Shown here: positions 7,214 through 16,205 of the stretch, piece after piece
How the letters are laid out: each line of letters starts with the position of its first letter
How positions within the stretch are numbered: position 1 is the first letter of the stretch
Source: Ruminococcaceae bacterium UBA7217
Lineage (GTDB): Bacteria; Bacillota; Clostridia; Oscillospirales; Acutalibacteraceae
Assembly: GCA_002490425.1 (NCBI GenBank)
Contig: DKTZ01000007.1
Span: 83,243-147,242 of the forward strand
Length of the DNA: 64,000 bases
Direction: 5' to 3'
The notes under the pieces: model-generated
Seen by the model: the letters and a program-made list of their open reading frames with translations, nothing else
Database searches by the model: none
Told to the model about the DNA's origin: nothing
Position numbers and translations under genes: made by a program

Positions 7214-8136
7214 ACTTTACCGTCCAAATATGCAATATATTCTTCAAGACACATATGCATGCTGTTTATTTTCTTTGCATCATCAACGCCTACATAGCGG
7301 AAATGCCAAGGCTCATACATTATGCCCGTAATGTCGGTTTTATCTTTCTGATACCGCAGAATAAATCCGTAATTCTCGGCGTTTTTCATAAGCCATTTAA
7401 ACTGTGCCGTATTTTCAAAGCCCTCGGTGAGCGTCCAATTGCCCTCTTCCAAAATGTCAAAGCCAAAGCCTGTATTGTGCTCGCTTGTGCCTGTAAAGGT
7501 GCGTGAATAATTAGCCTTTTTTATTGCTTCGCTTTCGGAAAAGCCTTGATTTTTATAGTAATTTACAGACTCTGTAAAAAGTCTGTCCTGCTTTTGAATA
7601 CTGCGGTAGGGTGACACCATTTGAAGAGGAACGCCTGCTTTATCTGCCGCGGCAAACATATCCTTTAACGGCCTGTATGCTGCTCTGTCAACGGCAAACA
7701 CCTGATCGTACTGTTTGTAGTTAAGACTCAGTGCGTCAACACTTTGACCGTTTGACCAGTATACTAAATCCCACTTAAAATCTTCGGGAAGCTCCCATTC
7801 CTTATTAAGAAGCATTAAATTGCGCCCGTGCTTGAAAATATCGGCAGGTTTTGCCACAGGTGAGCGGTATTTTACATTATTGTAAAACGAGGCTCTCGGC
7901 TGAGAGCTTTGGGTGCTTGTACTGCTTGACGTTTTTTCTGATGAACTTTCGCTTAGGCTCTCGCTCGGTGAACTGTCGGCATTTTGTGAAGAAGTTTGTT
8001 CAGGTAAGGTATCTATCTTGTTCTTTTTAGCTATTTGAATTGAAATTACTGTAAATATCAAAGCCGCAGTAATACACAATGCGGATAAAATAACTGTTGA
8101 ATTCAGTTTTTTATTTTTACTTTTGCTGTTTTGCAT
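7210..8136 (-). CDS. Membrane-anchored D-alanyl-D-alanine carboxypeptidase, VanY/M15B family
   Basis: Zinc peptidase that trims the terminal D-Ala of peptidoglycan stems. It has an N-terminal signal anchor (about 13-34), a Ser/Thr-rich linker (about 45-85) and an M15B catalytic domain. Zinc and catalytic residues are visible as SEHNTGFGFD (H220, D227) and EPWHFRYVG (E275, H278); the upstream SPYRS is also typical. First gene of a two-gene operon with plsC. No vancomycin-resistance genes lie nearby, so a housekeeping wall-trimming role is likeliest. Confidence 0.9.
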   Translation of the reverse strand: MQNSKSKNKKLNSTVILSALCITAALIFTVISIQIAKKNKIDTLPEQTSSQNADSSPSESLSESSSEKTSSSTSTQSSQPRASFYNNVKYRSPVAKPADIFKHGRNLMLLNKEWELPEDFKWDLVYWSNGQSVDALSLNYKQYDQVFAVDRAAYRPLKDMFAAADKAGVPLQMVSPYRSIQKQDRLFTESVNYYKNQGFSESEAIKKANYSRTFTGTSEHNTGFGFDILEEGNWTLTEGFENTAQFKWLMKNAENYGFILRYQKDKTDITGIMYEPWHFRYVGVDDAKKINSMHMCLEEYIAYLDGKV

Positions 8137-8282
8137 AAAAACCCCTTAAAGATATATTTACTATATTTTATCACAAAAATATGGCAATGCCAATAAAATT
8201 ATATACAAATATGCGTAATATATTTTGTTGATTTTGGAAAGACTAATAATGCCAAAAATAATGTTTAGAAAGGCTGGTTAAA

Positions 8283-8717
8283 ATGATAGAACAGGATACA
8301 ATAAAGCTTTTACGTGAGTGTGATGCAGGCGTGAAAATGGGCATTTCTTCAATAGACGATGTGCTGGCAAGGGTTAAGAGCCGAAAGCTCATAGACTATC
8401 TTAATTCCTGCCGCAAGGAGCACGATGATTTGCGTGAGCTTACAGAGAAAATGTTATTTGAATACGGTGACAGCGGAAAGGACGCCAATCCCATAGCTTC
8501 GGGAATGTCAAAAATCAAGACGGAGTTTAAGCTTGCAGTAGATATGAGTGATGAAACAATTGCGGATTTAATGACCGACGGATGTAATATGGGCATAAAG
8601 TCTCTAAACAGATATTTGAACGAATACAAAGCTGCAGAAGAGAGAGCAAAGGACATTTGTAAGAAGCTTATAAAGCTTGAAGAAAAACTTACCAATGAGA
8701 TGAGAGCATATCTTTAA
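8283..8717 (+). CDS. Helical-bundle protein of unknown function
   Basis: A 144-residue soluble protein made almost entirely of amphipathic helices, with spacing that suggests a four-helix bundle. It has repeated charged heptads, for example KAAEERAKDICKKLIKLEEKL. No signal peptide or membrane helix. RBS AGAAAGG lies upstream of the ATG. It is transcribed alone, away from the VanY operon, and ends at a clear terminator. It resembles the ferritin-like/DUF2383 fold in layout, but the metal ligands are not evident and I do not assign a family. Confidence 0.7.
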   Translation: MIEQDTIKLLRECDAGVKMGISSIDDVLARVKSRKLIDYLNSCRKEHDDLRELTEKMLFEYGDSGKDANPIASGMSKIKTEFKLAVDMSDETIADLMTDGCNMGIKSLNRYLNEYKAAEERAKDICKKLIKLEEKLTNEMRAYL

Positions 8718-8752
8718 AAAGCATAAAAATTAAAAATTACTGCATTTTAGTC

Positions 8753-8784
8753 AAAATCCTGTCTTACGGCAGGATTTTCTTTTA
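8753..8784 (+). terminator. Intrinsic terminator
   Basis: AAAATCCTG and CAGGATTTT form a 9-bp stem around an 8-base loop, followed by CTTTT. Confidence 0.82.
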
Positions 8785-8803
8785 GACATTTTTAAGATAT
8801 CTA

Positions 8804-8832
8804 TTGACTTTTTTCGCATTTTGTTGTAAATT
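8804..8832 (+). promoter_or_regulatory. SigA promoter upstream of 8870 gene
   Basis: TTGACT (8804-8809), a 17-bp spacer and TAAATT (8827-8832), about 38 bp before the start codon and its AAAGGGG site. Confidence 0.65.
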
Positions 8833-8869
8833 TATAGAGTAAAGAATTAGAAAGGGGTTATTTATACTT

Positions 8870-9805
8870 ATGGCTAAAAAAGTTCTTACACCTGAAGAGT
8901 ATAAATCCAAAATGGAAAAAAAGGTTGACAAGAGAAAAAGATTCGGTAAAGCTTTTTTGACAACCTTTGCTTATGCACTTGCCTGCGTAGTAGTATTTTC
9001 ATCAATGGTAATTGCATATACACCGAAAAGTGCTAATGTGACCGGCAGTACAACTGTTAACAGTCCGAACGGCAGTACAGTTGATGAACTTCCCGTTCCT
9101 ACGGTTGACGCTTCTGCAACAGTTGCTACTGACCCTGTTGACACAAAGGTTGAGCTTTCAAACTCAAGCACGGCAGAAGAGGTTGTTGCATATTTCAATG
9201 CCGCAATCAATCTTGTTAAGCCCAACGCAAAGAAAATTACGCTTCTTAAAGAGGTAAACAGCCCTGCGGGTGGAATTGAAGGTAATCTTCCTAAAACACT
9301 TACAGGTCTTGCAAATAGCCTTATTGAGAGCAATATGGGCGAAAAGGATTTGTCAAAGCTCGACCCAGGAATGGTAAATGCCACAACAGTTGCACAGAAG
9401 AATGCTATGTTCCCTGTTGAGAACGAAACTTGGTCAAGTAAACTTGAGGCAGCAGACATTGAAAAGTTTGACGTTAAGGATGACGGTAAAAATTACACAA
9501 TCACTCTTAACATTAAAGCTGACGAGCCGAGCGAGGGAACAGATCACGGCGTAGGTCACGCAGGCAGAGTTTTCTCAGTTATTAAACCCTCTATTGTTAC
9601 AGAGAATGCGGGTAAAGCAGCAGGCATTATAAAAGATGTAAAAACAGGTCATAAAGACGCTTATGTAACAGTTACTATTGATAAGACAACAGGTAATGTG
9701 ACGGCTGCTACATATTATTTCACTTGGACTCTTTCACTTACAGCACTCGGAATAAATCTTTCAATTCCGTTTGGTCTTCAGAAGGATTTCGCAATCGCTT
9801 GGTAA
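8870..9805 (+). CDS. Membrane-anchored extracytoplasmic protein of unknown function
   Basis: A 311-residue protein with a basic N-terminal segment (about 1-27), one signal-anchor helix (about 28-48), a Thr/Ser/Val-rich low-complexity linker (about 52-100) and a folded C-terminal domain. That domain has beta-rich stretches such as KNYTITLNIKADEPS and AYVTVTIDKTTGNV. The Asp/Lys alternation and the repeated VTVTIDKTTG-type strands suggest a lipocalin- or PepSY-like extracellular fold, but I recognise no family. It is transcribed alone, between its own promoter and terminator. Confidence 0.7.
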   Translation: MAKKVLTPEEYKSKMEKKVDKRKRFGKAFLTTFAYALACVVVFSSMVIAYTPKSANVTGSTTVNSPNGSTVDELPVPTVDASATVATDPVDTKVELSNSSTAEEVVAYFNAAINLVKPNAKKITLLKEVNSPAGGIEGNLPKTLTGLANSLIESNMGEKDLSKLDPGMVNATTVAQKNAMFPVENETWSSKLEAADIEKFDVKDDGKNYTITLNIKADEPSEGTDHGVGHAGRVFSVIKPSIVTENAGKAAGIIKDVKTGHKDAYVTVTIDKTTGNVTAATYYFTWTLSLTALGINLSIPFGLQKDFAIAW

Positions 9806-9824
9806 TAACACAAGCATTTAATTT

Positions 9825-9854
9825 ACCGCTCTGATTTTCAGGGCGGTTTTTTTA
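9825..9854 (+). terminator. Intrinsic terminator
   Basis: ACCGCTCTG and CAGGGCGGT pair (one mismatch) around ATTTT and are followed by a run of T. Confidence 0.85.
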
Positions 9855-9883
9855 TGCTTTTACAATGAAAATGCTGTAATTTA

Positions 9884-9912
9884 TTGACAATCAGATTTAT
9901 TTTGTTTATAAT
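9884..9912 (+). promoter_or_regulatory. Consensus SigA promoter of the long SDR gene
   Basis: TTGACA (9884-9889), 17-bp spacer, TATAAT (9907-9912): a full-consensus promoter about 80 bp upstream of the ATG, suggesting strong expression. Confidence 0.82.
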
Positions 9913-9991
9913 ATTTACATAATGTTTTAGTATGATGTTTTATTCGTCTTACTAATATTAAAATCAAAAAATTTATGTTGAGGTGGAAATT

Positions 9992-11557
9992 ATGGCAGAC
10001 AAGAAAACCGTAATGCTCACAGGTGCGTCAGGCAATATGGGCTTTCACGCATTTAAAGAGCTTTACGCAATGAAAGACAAGTTCAACATCGTTCCTCTTT
10101 TAAGAAAGAGCGCAAAGAACGAGGAAATGTTCAAGGATTATATGAATGATCCTGCTGTTAGAATCGTTTGGGGCGACCTTACAAATTATGACAGTCTTAT
10201 GGAGGCTATTACAGGCGCTGATTATGTTCTTCACATCGGCGGTATGGTTTCTCCCGCTGCTGACTGGAAGCCTTACAGAACTCAGAAAACAAACATCGGA
10301 GCTGCTCAGAACATTTGCAAAGCAGTTCTCGCTCAGCCTAATGCAGACGACATTAAGGTTTGCTACATAGGTACTGTTGCTGAAACAGGCGACAGAAACT
10401 ATCCTATTCATTGGGGTCGTTGCGGCGATCCGCTTAAGGTTTCTGTTTATGACCATTATGCAGTTTCAAAGTGCCGCGCTGAAGCAGTTTTTGTTGAAAG
10501 CGGAATTAAAAACTGGGTTGTAATGCGTCAGTCGGGTATTCTTTATCCCAATATCCTTAAAAATATGGACCCGATTATGTTCCATGTTCCGATTAACGGC
10601 GTTCTTGAATGGTGTACTGTTGAGGATTCAGGCCGTTTGATGGCTAACCTTTGCGACGAGGATTCAAAGGGCAACCTTGGTTCTGATTTCTGGAATCATT
10701 TCTATAACATCGGTTCAGGTAAAGAATACAGAATTTCTAACTATGAGTTTGAGGTTCTTCTTCTCGGAACACTCGGTCTTGCAGGTCCTGAAAAGCTCTT
10801 TGACCCCAACTGGTTCACAACAAAGAACTTCCACGGTCAGTTCTATGCAGACTCTGATAAGCTTGAAGAATATCTTCACTTCCGTGAGAATCTTCCTGTT
10901 AAGGATTACTTTAACCGCCTTGCAGATCAGGTTGAATTTTACTTCAAAATTCCGCGCTATCTTCCGAAGGGCATTGTTGCAGCCTGCGCAAAGCCGTTTA
11001 TGAAGAAGATAGCTTCAACTCCCGACTTCGGTACTCTTGACTGGGCTAAGAAAGACAACAAGGTTCGTATGAGCGCTTATTACGGTTCAAAGGCTGAATG
11101 GGAAAAGCTTCCGACAAAGTGGGAAGACTTTGAACTTATTAAATTTGAAAAGGATACAGAAGCTGCTGAAAAGTATAAGCTTGACCACGGTTATGACGAA
11201 TCAAAGCCGGAATCAGAGCTTGATATTGAAGATATGAAGCAGGCGGCGGCTTTCCGCGGCGGCGAGTGCCTGTCAGAAACAATGACAAAGGGCGATATGG
11301 CAACTAAGCTTAAATGGAAATGCGGCCATTGCGGTGCAGAGTTTGAAGCAAGTCCCGCACTTATCCTTCTCGGCGGTCACTGGTGCCCTGAGTGCTTCAT
11401 TCCTCATAAAGCTTGGGATTATGACTCAATCGCAAAGACTAACCCCTTCTTCGCTCAGGTTTGGTACACCAACCACGATAAGGACGAGAACAATAAGTAT
11501 GACTTTGACGCTCTCTTCCACATCGACGGAGTTGCTTGGGACGATATTAAGAGATGA
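9992..11557 (+). CDS. Extended short-chain dehydrogenase/NAD-dependent epimerase with C-terminal zinc ribbon
   Basis: A 521-residue NAD(P)-dependent oxidoreductase or epimerase. Residues 1-300 are an extended SDR Rossmann domain, with the dinucleotide loop TGASGNMG (10-17) and catalytic Y156-K160 (YAVSK). After about residue 420 an additional C-terminal domain carries two CxxC pairs (CGHC and CPEC, about residues 463-487), a zinc-ribbon pattern unusual in SDRs. ATG 9992 follows GAGGTGG; the in-frame GTG at 9983 is less likely. Codon use and the consensus promoter suggest high expression. Two more SDR proteins are encoded at 15144-17039, so a shared pathway is possible. Substrate unknown. Confidence 0.85.
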   Translation: MADKKTVMLTGASGNMGFHAFKELYAMKDKFNIVPLLRKSAKNEEMFKDYMNDPAVRIVWGDLTNYDSLMEAITGADYVLHIGGMVSPAADWKPYRTQKTNIGAAQNICKAVLAQPNADDIKVCYIGTVAETGDRNYPIHWGRCGDPLKVSVYDHYAVSKCRAEAVFVESGIKNWVVMRQSGILYPNILKNMDPIMFHVPINGVLEWCTVEDSGRLMANLCDEDSKGNLGSDFWNHFYNIGSGKEYRISNYEFEVLLLGTLGLAGPEKLFDPNWFTTKNFHGQFYADSDKLEEYLHFRENLPVKDYFNRLADQVEFYFKIPRYLPKGIVAACAKPFMKKIASTPDFGTLDWAKKDNKVRMSAYYGSKAEWEKLPTKWEDFELIKFEKDTEAAEKYKLDHGYDESKPESELDIEDMKQAAAFRGGECLSETMTKGDMATKLKWKCGHCGAEFEASPALILLGGHWCPECFIPHKAWDYDSIAKTNPFFAQVWYTNHDKDENNKYDFDALFHIDGVAWDDIKR

Positions 11558-11580
11558 TTTAATATCAATATATAAAATTA

Positions 11581-11610
11581 ACGGACTTGCCGAAAGGCAA
11601 GTCCGTTTTG
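11581..11610 (+). terminator. Strong terminator after the SDR gene
   Basis: ACGGACTTGCC, a GAAA tetraloop and GGCAAGTCCGT form a perfect 11-bp stem followed by TTTG. Confidence 0.92.
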
Positions 11611-11636
11611 TTATGTGACAGAAGGTATCGCATCAT

Positions 11637-11778
11637 ACAAAATCCTTGTCTCCCCTGAAAGGGGAGATGTCAACGGAGTTGACAGAGGGGTTATAGTTGT
11701 CCATAAGAAAATTAACCCTTCAGTCTCACTAACGCTCGACAGTTCCCCTTACAGGGGAGCCGAGGGTTCTCTTAACCT
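11637..11778. repeat. Intergenic mosaic repeat (type A), copy 1
   Basis: A non-coding block with the order CCCCTGAAAGGGG, GATGTCA...TTGACAGAGGGG, CAGTCTCACT...CGACAGTTCCCC and ACAGGGGAGCC. A diverged second copy with the same order is at 20128-20262. Each internal module is a small palindrome. The gap 11558-11875 holds only this repeat and the terminator. Confidence 0.75.
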
Positions 11779-11875
11779 ACAATATGGCAAACTATACTCT
11801 GAACGGAAAAATCCGTTCCGTATGAGATGAATGCAAAAGCGGTGTGAGCGGGCCCATGCCTTACTTAGTTTTATT

Positions 11876-12562
11876 TTACGTTTCCACCGGTCTTGAATTT
11901 GCATAAATCTTTGCCATTTTTTCGTCTGTATACGTGCTGTCTAACCACATTTCATATCTGTTATTCGGCGCTTTTCCCTCTTTACGCATATTCATTCTTG
12001 CGGCGGCAGTTGCCGAAAGAAAACAGTTAAAGCAGAAATACACAATGAAAGTCCAAACTAAAATTTTGTTAAAGGGAAGGTGAACTTTTTCAAAAATCTT
12101 CGACATTTCCGGAATAACAATTTTTGCCCAAAAAATTCCGAGAAATCCCCAGAATGACGAGTACAAAAGGCAAACTCTGCCGTTAATGTTGAGGGGGACA
12201 TTGCTGTAATCCCAAGCGACTGTGCCGAAGCATATTTCCTGTCCAAGCGAGCAAATGTATTCGGTAACAGTGCCGGCAAGGAAGGAAACTAAAAAGATTT
12301 TTGAGGTTTTTGCATTTTGAAATCGATCTAAAATAAGTGTCAGAAGAACAGCGCCCATACCGTATGCGAGCGACAGATGCCCCAGCACTAACGACTTGCG
12401 GCTTTCAATGTACCCGTGGCGGATAAAGCACCACAGCGTTTCAATAGCATAGCCCAAAAGGCAGGATACAACGAAAATCCAAATGTACTGATAAAAATTA
12501 AAACTGCTTTTTGATTTGTCTTGATTTTTTGAATTCACAACATTCTTTGTCAACGTAATCAT
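11876..12562 (-). CDS. Putative ABC-transporter type IV (CmpB-like) membrane protein
   Basis: A 228-residue integral membrane protein with about five hydrophobic segments. It carries the hallmarks of the putative ABC-transporter type IV family (PF06541, CmpB-like): GYAIETLWCF near the N terminus, then VAWDYSNVPLNINGRVCLLYSSFWG in the second half. Function of the family is unsettled. The ATG is followed by a short charged cytoplasmic segment. No ABC ATPase is adjacent. Confidence 0.82.
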   Translation of the reverse strand: MITLTKNVVNSKNQDKSKSSFNFYQYIWIFVVSCLLGYAIETLWCFIRHGYIESRKSLVLGHLSLAYGMGAVLLTLILDRFQNAKTSKIFLVSFLAGTVTEYICSLGQEICFGTVAWDYSNVPLNINGRVCLLYSSFWGFLGIFWAKIVIPEMSKIFEKVHLPFNKILVWTFIVYFCFNCFLSATAAARMNMRKEGKAPNNRYEMWLDSTYTDEKMAKIYANSRPVET

Positions 12563-12705
12563 CCTCTTTCGACAGCAGTATATATCAAAAATGACTAAAA
12601 GTCAATATTTGAAAATAAATGTTTACCGATTGTTAACAATTGAAGAAAACAGAACACAATTTTTTGCTCCAATACAGTGGCAATGGACTTTATGAAACAG
12701 ATAAA

Positions 12706-12828
12706 TCGTACCCTACAGAATTTGTAGGGTACGCCGACTCGGCGTACCTTGGAAATTATTACAGATTAAATGGGAAATGATTAAATTAAGATTTATAACG
12801 GGCTGCCGAGTCGTCAGCCCCTACTTGA
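12706..12828. repeat. GTAGGG-type palindromic repeats (several) in a 340-bp gap
   Basis: CGTACCCTAC and GTAGGGTACG form a palindrome (12708-12734). It overlaps a second one, GGTACGCCGA/TCGGCGTACC (12729-12748), and a third fragment with GGGCTGCCGAG...CAGCCCCTAC lies at about 12800-12823. These belong to the dispersed family found in most long gaps of this window. The remainder of 12563-12903 shows no coding signal. Confidence 0.75.
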
Positions 12829-12858
12829 TGTAATACACACATTTAACATAAATTTTAA

Positions 12859-12886
12859 AGGGTGCGGACTTTTTTGTTCACACCCT
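12859..12886. terminator. Hairpin downstream of the small XRE gene
   Basis: AGGGTGCGGAC pairs imperfectly with GTTCACACCCT around a T-rich loop. On the minus strand it lies 20-45 bp after the XRE stop codon. Confidence 0.5.
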
Positions 12887-12903
12887 CGTTTTATAAAATG
12901 AAG

Positions 12904-13176
12904 TTATTTAATAGGTTTAGGTTCATCAATAATACCTGCAATATAGTCGATTGAAACATTATACAGCTTTGCCAATTTGATAATAAGCTCAAACGGCGGT
13001 TCACGTTTGCCCTGTTCGTAATTTGTATATGTTGTTTTGTGCATATTTAATATTTTGACAAGCCGGTCTTGTGTGTAATCCATATCTTCACGTAAATCCC
13101 GTAGGCGTGGATAGTATTGCATATTTATATCGTACAGTATTATTTCATAAACGCTTGTAACAGCATTTATGCACAA
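12904..13176 (-). CDS. Small XRE-family repressor (module 1)
   Basis: A helix-turn-helix regulator. The core (72 residues from the ATG at 13122) is YYPRLRDLREDMDYTQDRLV..., with the HTH around residues 15-40 of that core and the conserved ending NVSIDYIAGIIDEPKPIK. It is paralogous to the regulator at 17723, which starts at the equivalent of 13122. I extend to a TTG at 13176 because AAAGGA sits 6 bp before it, whereas 13122 has no ribosome-binding site; the true start is uncertain. It diverges from a lipoprotein gene across three palindromic operators, so it probably controls both. Confidence 0.8.
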   Translation of the reverse strand: MCINAVTSVYEIILYDINMQYYPRLRDLREDMDYTQDRLVKILNMHKTTYTNYEQGKREPPFELIIKLAKLYNVSIDYIAGIIDEPKPIK

Positions 13177-13230
13177 TACTGTTCCTTTCTTTGAATTTGA
13201 TACAAAAGTATATAAATATTATTACACAAT

Positions 13231-13291
13231 ACAACATTTGTTGTTGACAAAATACATCAAATGTTGTAGAATCAAATACAACAAATGATGT
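13231..13291 (+). promoter_or_regulatory. Triple palindromic operator with SigA promoter (module 1)
   Basis: Three related 14-bp palindromes lie 23-24 bp apart: ACAACATTTGTTGT (13231-13244), ACATCAAATGTTGT (13254-13267) and ACAACAAATGATGT (13278-13291). A promoter is threaded through them: TTGACA (13244-13249), 17 bp, TAGAAT (13267-13272). Operator 2 fills the spacer and operator 3 covers the transcription start. The spacing puts the sites on one face of the helix. The natural binder is the divergent XRE protein. Confidence 0.82.
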
Positions 13292-13310
13292 ATTTAGTAG
13301 AATTGTTAAA

Positions 13311-14423
13311 ATGAAAAAACGCAGAATAATCAGTATAATTTTAATTTTTGTTATTTTAGTAACCTGTTTCAGCGGTTGTAAAGCTTCAAACAAGAAGTCA
13401 ATCGTCGGACAATGGTATAACGAAAAAGGGAAATGCTTGGACATCAGGTCTGACGGTACTTGGAAATTAGAAGACAGTTACGGAACAGGTACATATAAGC
13501 TTTTGGACGATAAAGAAACATTTGAATTTACGGATTTTTACGGGGATACGCAGGAATCTAAAATAAATAAAGACGATTTAGGACAGTATATAGACTTCGG
13601 TTATTACGGTGATTTTTATAAGGATGCATATCCGTCTAAAGAAGAAATTGAAAAGGTTAATGCTAAAAATGCAATTTCTCTAAATCCTTTTGAAGGTATT
13701 AAGTATGAAGTCAGCGGAATATCTCCGTATTGTAAAATCGCAATAAACAATCAAGAATGCAATAATGAAGTACGGAATTATGTGACTTATGAATTAGATA
13801 AAGAATACTATGCAAACGGTGAGACGGCACTTGTAACCGCAAAGCTTTCTCCCGATACAGGCAAAAACTCTTATATGCTTTCCTCGAACAGTGCGCAATA
13901 TAATGTTTCAGGTCAGGATGAATATATAACGCACATAGAAGAAAATGATCTGAATATATTAAAGAATGAAATAAATGATAAAATTAATGCCCTGATTTCT
14001 GCTTCAATAGGTTCCAATAAATTATGTGATGTTTCTGATATGAATATACTTGATTATGAAACTCGTTTAAGCGATGCGAACTTTTATATGAGAAATGGTA
14101 TTACTAAAGTTACACCTGAATATTCAACAGCTTATTTTTCAACCTTGAAAAAAGAAAATTCAAATAGAATTTATAATTGTTGTTCTTTTATATATTGCTT
14201 GAATGTCGAGGGAGATGTAAACGGAACGATTTGCAAAGGCAAATTATTCATAAATCTTTCCGCAGTTAATTTAGTGAAAAATAAAAACGGATTATTGACA
14301 TGGAATGATGAAAAGTGTGATTTTTCAATAGCGGCGTCGTACAACGGAATTGATAGTTTAGTTTCAAATACCGTTATGGACAAAAGCGACGCTTACAATA
14401 TTTCACAAATAGAGGTTAAATGA
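13311..14423 (+). CDS. Lipoprotein of unknown function controlled by XRE module 1
   Basis: A 370-residue lipoprotein. The signal peptide ends in the lipobox-like FSGC (C about residue 24), preceded by a KKRR basic start. The first 100 residues contain a segment resembling glycan or lipocalin-like repeats (VGQWYNEKGKCLDIRSDGTW), as in DUF5640-like proteins. The rest is a beta-rich extracellular region I do not recognise. There is no clear ribosome-binding site before the ATG, so translation may be weak. It diverges from the XRE gene and is followed by a membrane protein gene in the same direction. Confidence 0.78.
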   Translation: MKKRRIISIILIFVILVTCFSGCKASNKKSIVGQWYNEKGKCLDIRSDGTWKLEDSYGTGTYKLLDDKETFEFTDFYGDTQESKINKDDLGQYIDFGYYGDFYKDAYPSKEEIEKVNAKNAISLNPFEGIKYEVSGISPYCKIAINNQECNNEVRNYVTYELDKEYYANGETALVTAKLSPDTGKNSYMLSSNSAQYNVSGQDEYITHIEENDLNILKNEINDKINALISASIGSNKLCDVSDMNILDYETRLSDANFYMRNGITKVTPEYSTAYFSTLKKENSNRIYNCCSFIYCLNVEGDVNGTICKGKLFINLSAVNLVKNKNGLLTWNDEKCDFSIAASYNGIDSLVSNTVMDKSDAYNISQIEVK

Positions 14424-14496
14424 AATTAAGCTTACTGTGTGTATAAAAACAACACAAGATTTATAAAAATTAAAACAAATAACGGAGGACAAATTT

Positions 14497-15072
14497 ATGT
14501 TTTGCTCAAAATGCGGAACAAAATCGGGAACAACAGGTAATACGGTAAATTTTAATATATCAACAGAAGATATGAAAAATAAAGCTGTTGAAATGAAAGA
14601 GAATTTAATTACAGGCGTAGCCGATTTAGGAAAAAATAAAGTGTTGATTTTGGGTAATATAGTACTGCTTATATTAAGCCTGATATTTTCATTTACAGAT
14701 ATATTCAAGCTTGAAACAGTTTTTGGAGATCAACAAGAGCTGTCGCTCGTAGAGGATGTTGGTATGACGCCGATTTATTTAATTCTTTATATTGCCGCAA
14801 TTGCAGTCTTGCTGATTCCGGTGCTGTTCAAAAAAGTATGGTCATCTAAGTTTTTTCTTCCGACTAAAATTGTAACGGTATTATCGATGCTTTATTTTTT
14901 ACTTGTGTTATCCTTAGGTCTTAATGAGTTAAATTCTAATGCATACGGTTCTTATGCAGAATTTGGTTTAAGTGTTACAGGATGGTTGTTTGTTATCACT
15001 ACAGTTGGTGCATTGATTTTGGCATATAAAAACACTTTTGATTTGAAAAAAATACAGGAAAGCCAAAAATAA
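14497..15072 (+). CDS. Membrane protein with a half zinc-ribbon N terminus
   Basis: A 191-residue protein that starts MFCSKCGTKSG, the first knuckle of the common bacterial zinc ribbon; the second CxxC is missing, so a metal site would need a partner or is lost. Four hydrophobic segments follow (about 50-65, 90-110, 125-145, 160-175). A GGAGG site precedes the ATG. It is probably co-transcribed with the lipoprotein 73 bp upstream and ends at a terminator. Function unknown. Confidence 0.75.
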   Translation: MFCSKCGTKSGTTGNTVNFNISTEDMKNKAVEMKENLITGVADLGKNKVLILGNIVLLILSLIFSFTDIFKLETVFGDQQELSLVEDVGMTPIYLILYIAAIAVLLIPVLFKKVWSSKFFLPTKIVTVLSMLYFLLVLSLGLNELNSNAYGSYAEFGLSVTGWLFVITTVGALILAYKNTFDLKKIQESQK

Positions 15073-15095
15073 CAGATTAAAAATTTACAAAAAAA

Positions 15096-15120
15096 GGAGG
15101 GCGAAAGCCCTCCTCATTTT
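15096..15120. terminator. Terminator between convergent genes
   Basis: GGAGGGC, GAAA tetraloop, GCCCTCC, then TCATTTT. It serves the zinc-ribbon membrane protein gene on the plus strand. Confidence 0.85.
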
Positions 15121-15143
15121 GTATAACATATTTCTATGTAAAA

Positions 15144-16169
15144 TTATTCGCCTTTCATTTCAAGGAGCTTAACTTTACCCTCAAATGCTGCCTGAGAAAC
15201 CTTGATTGAATCTGTGATAGCAGCCTTGATGTCGTCCTCTTCAACGCCGAGTTCAAGACACCATTTCTTGTCAATGAAAAGGTTGTAGTCCATAATGTCG
15301 GGGAGCTGCATCGGATCCATACCTGAGTCAATGCCTCTCTTTGCATAATCCTTAACGATTTTGCCCATGCCCATTCTCATCATCCAGGGAGCAACTGTAA
15401 GAATCTTTCTGCCGTGCATTCCTCTTGCGTCAAATACAATAGCAAGGAACTCTTTCCAGTTCATATTGTACATACCAATCGGGATTGCTTCAAAGCCTGT
15501 CTTGCCTGCCTTGTTTTCAGCAGCACCTGCAATAACCTGACCAACCTGACGGCATGTAAGCATTGCAGTACCGCCCTTCGGGTACATTGTAACGGGCCAT
15601 TTGTCCATAAACTCAATCTGCTCAATAAGAACAGTCCAAACGGGCTTTCTGCCGGGCTGTGTGCCGAAGATGTAGGGAAGCTCAAGAACGCAAGCTGAGA
15701 AATTCTCGTCGCAAGCGTCCTCGCAAACCTTTTCCTGATCCATACGTGATTTCATATAGGGGTTTCTCTCAGTAAGCTTCATTTCCGGCTTAATCTTGTT
15801 AAGATAAGCGAAATATGAGCCGAGAACAACTGCTCTCTTAACGCCTGCCTTTTTGCAAAGCGGGAAAATTCTTTCAAGAGGAGCAATATTGAACTTATAA
15901 TAGTAGTCCATTACAGGTGCGGGGAATTCAACTCTTTCGTCAACACCTGCCGCAAAGATGAAAACGTCAGAACCCTCAAGCATAGCCTCAATTTCTTCGT
16001 CTGTTTTCTTGTTGATGTCGCCGAAGATGATTTCCATTTCCTCGGGGATGGGAGCGCCTTCCGGAAGAGGGGGAAGAGCAACGCTGGTTACCTGATGGCC
16101 TCTTTTAATGAGAGTTGTTGCCGCCTCACAGCCAAGAAGACCTGTGCCGCCAATCATAAATACTTTCAT
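15144..16169 (-). CDS. Extended SDR / NAD-dependent epimerase-like protein with Lys-to-Arg active site
   Basis: A 341-residue Rossmann-fold protein with the nucleotide loop GGTGLLG (7-13). In the position of the catalytic YxxxK it has Y138-MKS-R142, so the general-base lysine is replaced by arginine. This may alter or abolish redox catalysis, or mark an atypical subfamily (NmrA-like or binding-only). It starts 36 bp after the classical SDR gene in the same direction and is the second gene of that operon. It shares overall plan with the protein at 9992, suggesting related substrates. Confidence 0.82.
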   Translation of the reverse strand: MKVFMIGGTGLLGCEAATTLIKRGHQVTSVALPPLPEGAPIPEEMEIIFGDINKKTDEEIEAMLEGSDVFIFAAGVDERVEFPAPVMDYYYKFNIAPLERIFPLCKKAGVKRAVVLGSYFAYLNKIKPEMKLTERNPYMKSRMDQEKVCEDACDENFSACVLELPYIFGTQPGRKPVWTVLIEQIEFMDKWPVTMYPKGGTAMLTCRQVGQVIAGAAENKAGKTGFEAIPIGMYNMNWKEFLAIVFDARGMHGRKILTVAPWMMRMGMGKIVKDYAKRGIDSGMDPMQLPDIMDYNLFIDKKWCLELGVEEDDIKAAITDSIKVSQAAFEGKVKLLEMKGE

Positions 16170-16205
16170 AACATAACCTCCAACTTTTATATAATTTTAG
16201 TTTGC

